The notes under the pieces are model-generated. The model ran no database searches. It had not been told where the DNA came from and worked only from the letters and a program-made list of their open reading frames with translations. Shown here in pieces: positions 1-7,049 of a DNA stretch of 8,658 bases. Position 1 is the first letter of the stretch; each line of letters begins with the position of its first letter. Made by a program: the position numbers and the translations under genes. Source of the DNA: Actinomycetales bacterium (GTDB taxonomy: Bacteria > Actinomycetota > Actinomycetes > Actinomycetales > Cellulomonadaceae); assembly GCA_015655615.1 (NCBI GenBank), contig JAATES010000166.1:1-8658 (forward strand), given 5' to 3'.

Positions 1-75
1 CGGCCAGCCCCGGGACGTCAGCAGGACCAGCCGGAGTGACCTCCAGCAGCGCGAGGTCCGGCTTTGGAGGCTGGA

Positions 76-696
76 TCATGCCAGGGCCACATTCTCCACG
101 ACGTGGAGGCCGGGGAGCTGCGACAGCAGCACTCCCGGCAAGGTCAGCTTGGACCGGCGGACCCCGGAGCCGATCACGACCCACTCGGGGTCCGCGGCGA
201 TCTGGGCGTCGAGCAGGACCTGCCAGGCCGGGGGAAGCCCCACAGGGGTGATGCCCCCGTATTCCATGCCGGAATCCTGGACGGCGCGATCAACGGGAAC
301 AAAGGAGGCCTTGCGTACGGCCAGGAGGCGTTTGATGGCACCGTTGATGTCAGCGCGGGTCGAGGCGCGGACTGCGACGGCTGCCGTGCGCTCGACGCCT
401 TCGCGTCGTCCGGCCACCAGGACGCAATTCACAGAGGCGTGCATCGGGATCCCGTACGCATCACTCATCGCCGCAGTGTCAGAGACCTCAGGGTCGATCT
501 CCGCGACGCGGAGCAAGGAGGAGACCTGTGGTGCTTGGCGCAGCCAGGCCAGGACCGCGGAGTGGGTCAGGGGTGAGAGGAGGTCAGGGTGCTGGTGCGC
601 AGGGAGCCAGGTGATGGTGCCGGTTCCGGGCGGTTCAGTGGCGGGGGCGGCCTCAGCGTTGCCGGGTGAGGTGCGGTGGCGATCGGGCAAGATCAT
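76..696 (-). CDS. YbaK/EbsC-family protein (aminoacyl-tRNA deacylase-like)
   Basis: Predicted 206-residue cytoplasmic protein. The YbaK/ProX fold hydrolyses mischarged aminoacyl-tRNAs in trans; the substrate of this subgroup cannot be read from sequence. The domain fills about residues 75-204. Recognisable blocks are RLLAVRKASFVP (123-134, holding the basic residues typical of the site), MEYGGITPVGLP (144-155) and GSGVRRSKLTLPG (176-188). Residues 1-75 are a less conserved N-terminal part ending in a helical segment (HSAVLAWLRQ). The frame stays open upstream to 942, but that part overlaps the YbhB-like gene and reads as low-complexity out-of-frame sequence. The ATG at 696 is preferred because it gives the usual family length and has a TAnnnT box seven bases upstream; no Shine-Dalgarno is seen. 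It lies 70 bp downstream of the YbhB-like gene on the same strand, so it could also be read from that gene's transcript. Family assignment is firm, biological substrate unknown. Confidence 0.87.
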   Translation of the reverse strand: MILPDRHRTSPGNAEAAPATEPPGTGTITWLPAHQHPDLLSPLTHSAVLAWLRQAPQVSSLLRVAEIDPEVSDTAAMSDAYGIPMHASVNCVLVAGRREGVERTAAVAVRASTRADINGAIKRLLAVRKASFVPVDRAVQDSGMEYGGITPVGLPPAWQVLLDAQIAADPEWVVIGSGVRRSKLTLPGVLLSQLPGLHVVENVALA

Positions 697-703
697 GCAC
701 AGC

Positions 704-709
704 AGGCTA
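704..709 (-). promoter_or_regulatory. Candidate -10 element for a leaderless ybaK-like transcript
   Basis: Reading the minus strand, TAGCCT is followed by seven bases (GCTGTGC) and the ATG at 696. A TAnnnT hexamer at this distance would place the transcription start on or next to the A of the ATG, the pattern of actinobacterial leaderless genes. It fits with the absence of a Shine-Dalgarno sequence. No convincing -35 is seen. It lies inside the 70-bp gap after the YbhB-like gene. Confidence 0.45.
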
Positions 710-766
710 ACGCAGTGCAGGGGCCACGGCGCATACGGGAGTGTGCGGGCCGTGGCCCTCGCAGGT

Positions 767-1294
767 TCATCTTCGGTAGGTGCCCACGAGCACGGCTCGC
801 GCGAGCGTGCGCGGCCAAGCGGCGAAGGCCACGCGAGTGCAGCTGTCCTCGTCGGTGACATCGAGGGTGTCCACGTCGAGTGCGGCCACCGCGAAGTAGT
901 AGCGGTGCGGGCGGTCCCCGATGGGAGGCAAGGGGCCGCCATAGGCGTGGTCGCCCCCGTCCTGACGCAGATGGAAGGCGGCCCCGGGCAAGGTGAGGTC
1001 GCTCTGACCGGTATCGCTGGGAAGCTCCGTCACGTCAGCTGGCAGGTCGACCACGCTCCAGTGCCACCATCCGGCGGGCACGGGGGCGTCCGGATCGAAC
1101 ATCGTGACGGCGAAGGACTGGGTCTCCGGCGGGAATCCCGACCAGGACAGGTGCGGGGAGACATTGTCACCCTCCGCGCTGAACTCGCGGGCAAGGGGCG
1201 CGCCTGCGGCGAAGTCCTCACTGACCAGGGTGAAGGACGGAACCGCAGGCAGGAGCGTATAGGGGTCCGGGTGTATCGGTCGCTCAAGGCTCAT
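767..1294 (-). CDS. YbhB/YbcL family protein (PEBP / Raf kinase inhibitor-like)
   Basis: Predicted 175-residue single-domain protein of the phosphatidylethanolamine-binding-protein fold. Bacterial YbhB/YbcL proteins have a small anion/phosphate-binding pocket, but their cellular role is poorly defined. The signature is complete: FDPDAP (66-71), WWHWSVVDLP (76-85) containing the pocket histidine, and YGGPLPPIGDRPHRYYF (118-134), followed by a strand ending in ALD (138-140). No signal peptide or membrane segment is present, so it is expected in the cytoplasm. An in-frame ATG exists at 1357, but the 21 extra residues are Arg/Gly-rich, unlike the family, and reach toward the imuA' promoter. The ATG at 1294 is preceded by GGGGGC, a possible weak ribosome site, and by GATGAT (1301-1306), a possible weak -10 for leaderless initiation. 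It is transcribed divergently from imuA' and precedes the YbaK-like gene. No functional link to DNA repair is implied by its sequence. Confidence 0.92.
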   Translation of the reverse strand: MSLERPIHPDPYTLLPAVPSFTLVSEDFAAGAPLAREFSAEGDNVSPHLSWSGFPPETQSFAVTMFDPDAPVPAGWWHWSVVDLPADVTELPSDTGQSDLTLPGAAFHLRQDGGDHAYGGPLPPIGDRPHRYYFAVAALDVDTLDVTDEDSCTRVAFAAWPRTLARAVLVGTYRR

Positions 1295-1370
1295 GCCCCC
1301 ATCATCGCCCGTGCGTGGTCTGAGCGCACCCACAATCCCTCGCCGCCCCCACCACATGTCCGAGGTTTGT

Positions 1371-1386
1371 TAGAACATGCATACGA
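1371..1386 (+). promoter_or_regulatory. Probable LexA (SOS) operator upstream of imuA'
   Basis: The 16-mer TAGAACATGCATACGA resembles the mycobacterial/actinobacterial SOS box TCGAAC-N4-GTTCGA. The left half matches 5 of 6 bases, including all of GAAC; the right half matches 4 of 6. It ends 27 bases before the imuA' ATG and overlaps the predicted -10, so bound LexA would block RNA polymerase. SOS control of imuA'-imuB-dnaE2 is established in mycobacteria and many other bacteria; that this site is the operator is inferred from match and position. Confidence 0.68.
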
Positions 1387-1387
1387 T
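1382..1387 (+). promoter_or_regulatory. Candidate -10 element of the imuA'-imuB-dnaE2 operon
   Basis: TACGAT fits the actinobacterial TAnnnT pattern and would start transcription near 1394, giving a leader of about 20 bases. It shares five bases with the right half of the putative SOS box. No good -35 hexamer is visible 16-19 bases upstream, where the sequence is GTCCGAG-like. Confidence 0.5.
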
Positions 1388-1402
1388 AGATGTGAGAGCG
1401 AG

Positions 1403-1408
1403 AGGAGG
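1403..1408 (+). promoter_or_regulatory. Strong ribosome binding site for imuA'
   Basis: AGGAGG lies five bases before the ATG at 1414 and settles the start of imuA'. It is the best Shine-Dalgarno sequence noticed before any start in the window, consistent with a first gene that needs efficient translation once derepressed. Confidence 0.8.
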
Positions 1409-1413
1409 ACCGC

Positions 1414-2061
1414 ATGCCCGGTGAAGCGCAAGCACGTTTGGACCATGCGCGGAAGGTGCTGACGGCAGCAACGGCTGCCTCGACGAGCAATCGCGCGAGC
1501 GACATCGGCGAGGAGGGGGGATACCCGGTGCCCCAGGCTCTGCGGGGAAGCCTCCCGCAGGGTCTGGGGCGGGGGAGCGTGACCGTGGTGAAGGGGTCGA
1601 CCTCTTTGCTGATGTCGCTGCTGGCCGAGATCTCAGATCGCCGGGTATGGATGGTGCTCCTGGGCATGCCAGAGGTCGGGCTGGCCGCTCTGCACCAGCA
1701 GGGCATCGCACTGCCGCAGCTCGTGCTGGTCCCGGATCCCGGATTGCAGTCCGCCACGGCCGTGGCGGCGGCACTGGATGGCTTTGAGGTGGTCGTCTGC
1801 GGACCGCAGGTGTCCCTCAGCGACCGTGACCGCCGCAGATTGATGGGCAAAGTGCGACAGAACCACCGGGTGCTGCTCAGCGTGACATCCTGGCCGGGCG
1901 CCGGAGCCGAGATCACTGCGCTTCGTTCCCAGTGGTATGGCATCGATGCCGGCGACGGGTGGCTGCAGGGCTCTCATCTCACTGTGACCTGTGCGGGACG
2001 ACGAGCGGTTCCGGGGCAGCACGAACAGGCGATGGAACCCTGGGCGAGGCGAGCCGGATGA
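1414..2061 (+). CDS. imuA': ImuA' mutasome accessory protein (RecA-fold, degenerate P-loop)
   Basis: Predicted 215-residue cytoplasmic protein, first gene of the mutasome cassette. In mycobacteria ImuA' interacts with ImuB and is required for DnaE2-dependent damage-induced mutagenesis; its biochemical role is less clear than that of its partners. The sequence shows a remnant RecA-like core: a strand and loop at 54-70 (GSVTVVKGSTSLLMSLLAE) where a Walker A motif would lie, but with no GK[ST]; a second block WMVLLGMPEVGLAAL (79-93); and LPQLVLVPDPG (100-110), all typical of actinobacterial ImuA'. The C-terminal strands follow at 149-195. The start is supported by the AGGAGG site and the upstream SOS box. 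Its stop overlaps the imuB start in ATGA, implying translational coupling. Sequence divergence is high in this family, so the call leans on context as well as motifs, and together they make it secure. Confidence 0.9.
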   Translation: MPGEAQARLDHARKVLTAATAASTSNRASDIGEEGGYPVPQALRGSLPQGLGRGSVTVVKGSTSLLMSLLAEISDRRVWMVLLGMPEVGLAALHQQGIALPQLVLVPDPGLQSATAVAAALDGFEVVVCGPQVSLSDRDRRRLMGKVRQNHRVLLSVTSWPGAGAEITALRSQWYGIDAGDGWLQGSHLTVTCAGRRAVPGQHEQAMEPWARRAG

Positions 2062-3743
2062 CGGCAGTGGCGCAGGCGCTCGCCGGCAGCCGGAACCGCG
2101 AGCAACAGATCATGGCCGTCTGGGTTCCGGACTGGCCGGTGACGGTCGCCATGGACCTGGCCGGATTGACGGCCGAGGTCCCGGCGGCGGTGGCGGAGGG
2201 CCGGACGATCCTGGCCGCCTCCGCGATGGCACGCGCACAGGGGGTGCGCCGCGGCATGCGGCGGCGCACCGCGCAAGAGGCCTCGCCCGAGGTGCGCATC
2301 CTGCCACGGGACTATCCGGCAGAGATCCGCGGGTTCGAGCAGGTGGCTCGCGCGGTCGAGGGGGTGATGGCCCACCTCACCGTGGTCCGGCCCGGACTGC
2401 TCTGGGCACGACAACCCGACTCTGCTCGCCGTCGAGCGGAGTTCGCCGGGGGAGCTGAAGCGGGCTTGAGCGCGCTGGCCGGGCAGGTGACCGATGCCGT
2501 GGCGCTCATGACCGGGGCAGAGTGCATGATCGGGTCTGCGGGAACTGCCTTCGCGGCGGTGGTCGCGGCGCATCGTGGCATGCTGGTCCCGTACCGCGAG
2601 ACCGCGGAGTTCTTACGGCACCAGCCCGTCACGGTGCTGCGCTACATGACCGGGGACGGTGACGGACGGGAGACCGCGGCATTAGCGGACCTGACCGCGC
2701 TGCTGGTGCGACTGGGCCTCTTCACCCTGGGAGATCTGCTCGGTCTCACACCGGATGCGGTCCGTACCCGATTCGGTGACCGAGGGGAGCGGGCCTACCG
2801 ACTGGCGGGGGGTGAGGCGGACCGGATGGTCGACCTGTGGCGCCCCGCCACGGAACTGAGTGTGACGCAGGAGATCGACCCGCCGGCGCTGCGGTCCGAG
2901 ACCGTGATGTTCGCAGCGCAGCCGATGGCAGAGCGGCTGCACCGGATGCTGCTCGACCAGTCGTTGACGTGCGCCCTCCTTCAGATCACCGCCACCACGA
3001 CGCAGGGGGACCTCCTCACCCGCTGCTGGCAGGCAGATGAGGCGACCTGGGGCGGGATGACTCCTCGGCAGATCGCCGATCGCGTGCGATGGCAACTCGA
3101 CGGCTGGCTGAGCCGAGCGGGAAGTGATTCCGCACCGCACCGCGCCACCGGCTCGCAGAACGCCGACCCGGACGTCGCCCCGGTACGGCACCTGCAGATC
3201 GACGCGGTCGAGGTCCACCCGGCTCCGACCCAGGGCGAAGGACTGTGGGGGACGCACAGCTCGGGAGCCGCTCGCGCCCACCGCACAGCGGACCGCCTGC
3301 ACGGCTTGCTCGGCGCGGACGGCGTCTTCACTGCCGTGGCTCAAGGGGGGCGCACCCCACGCGACCAGGTGAGAATCGTGCCCTGGGGCCAGGTTCCATC
3401 CCCTGCCAAACCCCATGATCGTCCTTGGCCGCACAGTCTTCCAGGGCCGGCACCCACCAGCATCCCGGTTGAGCCTCTGGCGGTGCAGATCTGGGATCAG
3501 CAGGGTGACACGGTCGTGGTGACCGAACGCCTCAGCATGAGCGGACCACCGCATCACCTCCAGTTCCCTCAGGGGTCTGTCCAGCAGATCGCCCGCTGGG
3601 CCGGGCCCTGGCCGGTGGTGGAACGCTGGTGGGCGAGTGAGGGAGTCCGGGCGGTCTACCTCCAGGTCGTGACGGAGACGGGTGAGGGCCTGCTGGTCTC
3701 CTACAGCGACGGCCGGTGGCTCTGCGATGGCCGTTATGACTGA
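2058..3743 (+). CDS. imuB: ImuB, catalytically inactive Y-family polymerase homologue
   Basis: Predicted 561-residue protein, the adaptor of the mutasome. ImuB has the DinB-like fold but does not polymerise; it binds the beta sliding clamp, ImuA' and DnaE2. The start of the Y-family domain is MAVWVPDWPV (19-28), where the first catalytic Asp of HxDMDAF is replaced by V23. The SxDE segment of true polymerases corresponds to VRPGLLWA (110-117), with no acidic pair, so the active site is absent, as expected. A helix-hairpin-helix-like region follows (about 205-245), then the little-finger region (about 265-355), a putative clamp motif at 392-398, the segment GRTPRDQVRIVPWG (431-444) and the conserved C-terminal block WAGPWPVVERWW (514-525) ending in GRYD. 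The ATG in the ATGA overlap is chosen over an ATG at 2112 because of coupling to imuA'. The 3' end overlaps dnaE2. Confidence 0.94.
   Translation: MTAVAQALAGSRNREQQIMAVWVPDWPVTVAMDLAGLTAEVPAAVAEGRTILAASAMARAQGVRRGMRRRTAQEASPEVRILPRDYPAEIRGFEQVARAVEGVMAHLTVVRPGLLWARQPDSARRRAEFAGGAEAGLSALAGQVTDAVALMTGAECMIGSAGTAFAAVVAAHRGMLVPYRETAEFLRHQPVTVLRYMTGDGDGRETAALADLTALLVRLGLFTLGDLLGLTPDAVRTRFGDRGERAYRLAGGEADRMVDLWRPATELSVTQEIDPPALRSETVMFAAQPMAERLHRMLLDQSLTCALLQITATTTQGDLLTRCWQADEATWGGMTPRQIADRVRWQLDGWLSRAGSDSAPHRATGSQNADPDVAPVRHLQIDAVEVHPAPTQGEGLWGTHSSGAARAHRTADRLHGLLGADGVFTAVAQGGRTPRDQVRIVPWGQVPSPAKPHDRPWPHSLPGPAPTSIPVEPLAVQIWDQQGDTVVVTERLSMSGPPHHLQFPQGSVQQIARWAGPWPVVERWWASEGVRAVYLQVVTETGEGLLVSYSDGRWLCDGRYD
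3231..3251 (+). other. Putative beta-clamp-binding motif in ImuB
   Basis: These codons encode QGEGLWG (ImuB residues 392-398), placed after the little finger in a flexible Pro/Ala/Thr context. This is where mycobacterial ImuB carries its clamp-binding motif QLPLWG. The Gln and the LWG end are kept, but one extra residue separates them and the hydrophobic residue after Gln is Gly. Function is inferred from position. Confidence 0.5.
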
Positions 3744-6700
3744 GCGTGAGCCCCGCGAGCGGCCCGCCCGCCCGTATGCCGAGCTCCATGCGCATTCGGC
3801 CTACAGCTTTCTGGACGGGGCCAGCACCCCGGAGCACCTGGTCGCCGAGGCACTGCGGTGCGGGCTCTCCGCCCTGGCCGTGACCGATCACGATGGCCTC
3901 TACGGGGTCGTCCAGCTGTCGGAGGCGGCTCGCGACACCGATCTTCAGACGGTCTTCGGGGCGGAGCTCACCCTGCCGGCGGAGGGGACGACCGGGGGCC
4001 CTGACGAGCGTGCGGGCATGCCTGACCCCCACGGCGACCATCTGCTGGTCCTGGCACGAGGGGCACCGGGTTACGCCCGATTGTCGCGTGCGATCGCGAT
4101 GGCTCAGCTGACCGGGGGAGTCAAGGGGTACCCGCGCTATGACCTAGAGGAACTCGGCGAGCACGCACAGGGGGAATGGCTCGTGCTGACGGGATGCCGC
4201 AAGGGAGCCGTGCGCCGGGCCCTCGACCCGGCCGGAACGGCGCTGGGCATGGATCTCGACGGCGCTCGCGCTCAGGTCGACCGGCTGACCGCTCTCTTCG
4301 GCCGGGACAACGTCGCCGTCGAGATCACCGACCAGGGCGATCCACGCGACGGCGTCCGGAACGCGGCGTTGGCGGCTGTGGCCGCGGCCGCCGGACTGCC
4401 CTTGGTCGCGACCGGGAACGTGCACTATGCCCGTCCCTCCGAGGCGGACCTTGCTGCGGTGCTCGCGGCCATCCGGTCCCGTCGTGATCTGGACCAGATG
4501 GACGGCTGGCTGCCGGCCGCCCCTACCGCGCACCTGCGGACCCCGGCGGAGATGTATGCCCGGCATCGTCACCATCCGGAGGCGGTGGCCACAGCGGCGC
4601 GCCTGGCCGAGGAGTGTGCCTTCGACCTCAAGCTCGTGGCTCCCAACCTGCCACCACACCCTGTCCCTGCCGGACACACCGAGGCGACCTGGCTGAGGGA
4701 GCTGGCGCTGCGTGGCGCACACCACCGTTACGGGCCGCCAGGCCAGGAACGGGTCAGGGGCGCCTATGCCCAGATCGAACGCGAGCTCACGATCATCACG
4801 GACCTGGACTTCCCCGGGTACTTTCTGATCGTCCACGACATCATGGAGTTCTGCCGGTCAAACGGGATCCTCGCACAGGGCCGGGGCTCGGCAGCGAACT
4901 CAGCGGTCTGCTACGCCCTGGGGATCACGGCAGTGGACGCGGTCCACCACCGGCTCCTGTTCGAGAGGTTCCTCGCACCGGAACGGGACGGCCCACCGGA
5001 CATCGATGTCGACATCGAATCGGGACGTCGCGAAGAGGTCATCCAGCACGTCTATGCGAGGTTCGGCCGCACTCATGCGGCACAGGTGGCCAACGTCATC
5101 AGCTACCGGCCACGGTCAGCGGTGCGGGATGCAGCTCGGGCCTTCGGGTATGAGACGGGGCAGCAGGATGCCTGGAGCAAACGAATCGAACGGTGGGGAT
5201 CGTTACGCGGCGGCAAGGTGGTGGTGAAGCCCTGGGGGACCGCCAACGCGGTGGAGGAGCCGGCGCCGGACGACCTGGCAGGCATTCCGGAGCCGGTCCT
5301 GGCGATGGCTGAGCGGATGATGCGGCTGCCACGGCATCTGGGGATCCACTCCGGCGGCATGGTGCTGTGCGATCGCCCGGTCATCGACGTCTGCCCGGTG
5401 GAGTGGGCCCGGACGCCGGGCCGCACGGTGTTGCAGTGGGACAAAGACGACTGTGCCGAGGCCGGGCTCGTGAAGTTCGACCTGCTCGGCCTGGGCATGC
5501 TCACCGCGCTGCGGCTGGCTTTCGAGGAACTAGCCCGGCAAGGACAGGGCACTGTGGACCTGTACTCGATTCCGCAGGACGATCCCTTGGTGTATGACTT
5601 GCTGTGCGCTGCGGACACGGTGGGCGTCTTCCAGGTGGAGTCGCGCGCCCAGATGGCGACGTTGCCGCGGCTGCAACCGCGTACGTTCTACGACATCGTC
5701 GTCGAGGTGGCGCTGATCCGTCCCGGCCCCATTCAAGGGGGTTCGGTCCATCCCTACATCACGCGGCGCAAGCAGCGGCGGAACGGAACAGCACGCGAGG
5801 ACGAATGGTATCCCCATCCGCTGGTGCGTCCGGCCCTGGAGAAGACGCTGGGCGTGCCGTTGTTCCAGGAACAGCTCATGCAGATCGCGGTGGATGCCGC
5901 CGGGTTCACCGCCGTCGAGGCCGACCAGTTGCGCCGTGCGATGGGATCCAAGCGCTCGGCGGAACGGATGGAACAGCTGAGGGTGCGGCTTCTCTCCGGC
6001 ATGGTCGACAAGGGGATCGAGCCTGCAACGGCCGCAGAGATCTACGACAAGCTGAGTGCTTTCGCGGACTTCGGGTTTCCGGAGTCGCACGCCTTCTCAT
6101 TCGCTTACCTCGTTTACGCGAGTGCCTGGCTCAAGGTGCATCATCCGGCAGCCTTCTATGCGGCTCTGCTGGCGGCACAGCCGATGGGGTTCTATTCGCC
6201 GCAGTCTTTGGTTGCCGATGCACGAAGGCACGGCGTGGTGACCTGGCGCCCCGATGTGCAGCATTCGCAGGTTCAGGCATGTGTCGAGCGGCAGGCCGAT
6301 GGCACGCTGGCGGTGCGGCTGGGCTTGGCGCAGGTGCGTTCGATGGGTGCGGCCAAGGCCCAAGAACTCGTGGCGGAACGAGAGCGATCCGGGCCGTTCG
6401 CGGATGCAGGAGATCTGGTGCGGCGGGTGAACCTCACCACCAGCCAACTGGAGGGCCTGGCTGCGGCCGAGGCGTTGGTGGGGTTCGGGCTTGACCGCAG
6501 ACAAGGCCTGTGGGCCGCGGGGCCGCTCTCGCTGGAGTCCGGCCACACACTTCCCGGTGTGGCAGCAGGGATCGTCGCACCCACCCTCCCCTCCCTGTCG
6601 GAGGTGGAGACGGCGGTGGCGGATGTCTGGGCCACCTCAGTGACCCCCACCAGTTTTCCGACCGAGTTCGTCCGCCCCCGGTTGCAGGCCGATGGCGTCC

Positions 6701-7008
6701 TGACCATCGCCGAGGTGATCCAGCATGAGGCGGAGCGACGGGTCATCGTCGCCGGAGTGGTCACGCACCGACAGCGGCCGAGCACCGCGAGGGGAGTGAC
6801 TTTCGTATCATTGGAGGACGAGACGGGATTGCTCAATGTGGTGTGCTCGGCCGGGGTCTGGAGTCGATTCCGCGGGACGGCTCGTAGTAGTGCGGCTTTG
6901 GTGATCCGGGGCAGGGTGGAACGGGCAGACGGCGCGACGAACCTGGTCGCAGAGCACCTCAGTCCGCTGTCGTTGGCGGTAGCGACATCCTCGAGAGATT
7001 TCCAGTGA
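3727..7008 (+). CDS. dnaE2: DnaE2, error-prone DNA polymerase III alpha-type subunit
   Basis: Predicted 1093-residue C-family polymerase, normal length for DnaE2, which copies across lesions and causes SOS mutagenesis with ImuB. Order of domains: PHP (about 17-290), with ELHAHS (H21, H23), FLDGAS (D30), TDHDGLYG (H55), GAEL (E80), DHLLVLA (H105), GCRKG (C157) and GNVHY (N231, H233); palm and thumb with PDIDVDI holding catalytic D427 and D429; third catalytic Asp in KFDLLGL (D585); fingers with GVFQVES, RPGPIQGG and GFPESHAFSFAYL; helix-hairpin-helix region (about 860-920); OB fold (about 990-1080). It lacks the long C-terminal tau-binding extension of replicative DnaE and no canonical clamp motif was seen, in line with recruitment by ImuB. 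Start: ATG 3727 (17-base overlap with imuB, GGTGG seven bases upstream) or ATG 3736 (8-base overlap, three residues shorter); neither has a strong ribosome site. The polymerase catalytic triad is intact. Confidence 0.97.
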   Translation: MAVMTEREPRERPARPYAELHAHSAYSFLDGASTPEHLVAEALRCGLSALAVTDHDGLYGVVQLSEAARDTDLQTVFGAELTLPAEGTTGGPDERAGMPDPHGDHLLVLARGAPGYARLSRAIAMAQLTGGVKGYPRYDLEELGEHAQGEWLVLTGCRKGAVRRALDPAGTALGMDLDGARAQVDRLTALFGRDNVAVEITDQGDPRDGVRNAALAAVAAAAGLPLVATGNVHYARPSEADLAAVLAAIRSRRDLDQMDGWLPAAPTAHLRTPAEMYARHRHHPEAVATAARLAEECAFDLKLVAPNLPPHPVPAGHTEATWLRELALRGAHHRYGPPGQERVRGAYAQIERELTIITDLDFPGYFLIVHDIMEFCRSNGILAQGRGSAANSAVCYALGITAVDAVHHRLLFERFLAPERDGPPDIDVDIESGRREEVIQHVYARFGRTHAAQVANVISYRPRSAVRDAARAFGYETGQQDAWSKRIERWGSLRGGKVVVKPWGTANAVEEPAPDDLAGIPEPVLAMAERMMRLPRHLGIHSGGMVLCDRPVIDVCPVEWARTPGRTVLQWDKDDCAEAGLVKFDLLGLGMLTALRLAFEELARQGQGTVDLYSIPQDDPLVYDLLCAADTVGVFQVESRAQMATLPRLQPRTFYDIVVEVALIRPGPIQGGSVHPYITRRKQRRNGTAREDEWYPHPLVRPALEKTLGVPLFQEQLMQIAVDAAGFTAVEADQLRRAMGSKRSAERMEQLRVRLLSGMVDKGIEPATAAEIYDKLSAFADFGFPESHAFSFAYLVYASAWLKVHHPAAFYAALLAAQPMGFYSPQSLVADARRHGVVTWRPDVQHSQVQACVERQADGTLAVRLGLAQVRSMGAAKAQELVAERERSGPFADAGDLVRRVNLTTSQLEGLAAAEALVGFGLDRRQGLWAAGPLSLESGHTLPGVAAGIVAPTLPSLSEVETAVADVWATSVTPTSFPTEFVRPRLQADGVLTIAEVIQHEAERRVIVAGVVTHRQRPSTARGVTFVSLEDETGLLNVVCSAGVWSRFRGTARSSAALVIRGRVERADGATNLVAEHLSPLSLAVATSSRDFQ

Positions 7009-7037
7009 ACTCCGTATACCGCACGCGGCGGGACCGC

Positions 7038-7043
7038 TACCCT
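7038..7043 (+). promoter_or_regulatory. Candidate -10 element for leaderless transcription of the aldolase gene
   Basis: TACCCT (TAnnnT) is followed by GGAGGG and a GTG at 7050, the spacing that puts the transcription start on the start codon. The GGAGG lies one base from the GTG, too close to act as a normal Shine-Dalgarno. It sits in the 41-base gap after dnaE2; the -35 region (around 7013-7020, GTATAC-containing) is weak. Confidence 0.55.
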
Positions 7044-7049
7044 GGAGGG

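Noticed and set aside
1..75. Possible tail of a plus-strand gene (frame 1 ends in TGA at 37-39) and a GACCTC/GAGGTC inverted repeat (38-58).
   Set aside because: Only 12 codons are visible, with no recognisable sequence; the 6-bp repeat has a 9-base loop and no T-run. Nothing firm can be said about this edge.
697..942. N-terminal extension of the YbaK-like gene to an ATG at 942.
   Set aside because: The extension lies within the YbhB-like gene in another frame and is Ser/Thr/Arg/Pro-rich out-of-frame sequence.
1295..1357. Upstream ATG for the YbhB-like gene at 1357.
   Set aside because: The extra 21 residues are not family-like; the ATG at 1294 gives the expected 175-residue length.
149..1462. 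Long plus-strand open frame of 437 codons.
   Set aside because: It is the antisense shadow of the YbaK-like and YbhB-like genes, has low-complexity composition and no family resemblance, and overlaps the imuA' start.
1932..2057. Upstream extension of imuB within imuA'.
   Set aside because: The 42 extra residues do not resemble ImuB, and the ATGA overlap at 2058 is the natural coupled start.
2682..3557. Minus-strand open frame of 291 codons opposite imuB.
   Set aside because: It lies wholly antisense to a confidently identified gene, has no recognisable motifs, and long antisense frames are usual in high-GC DNA.
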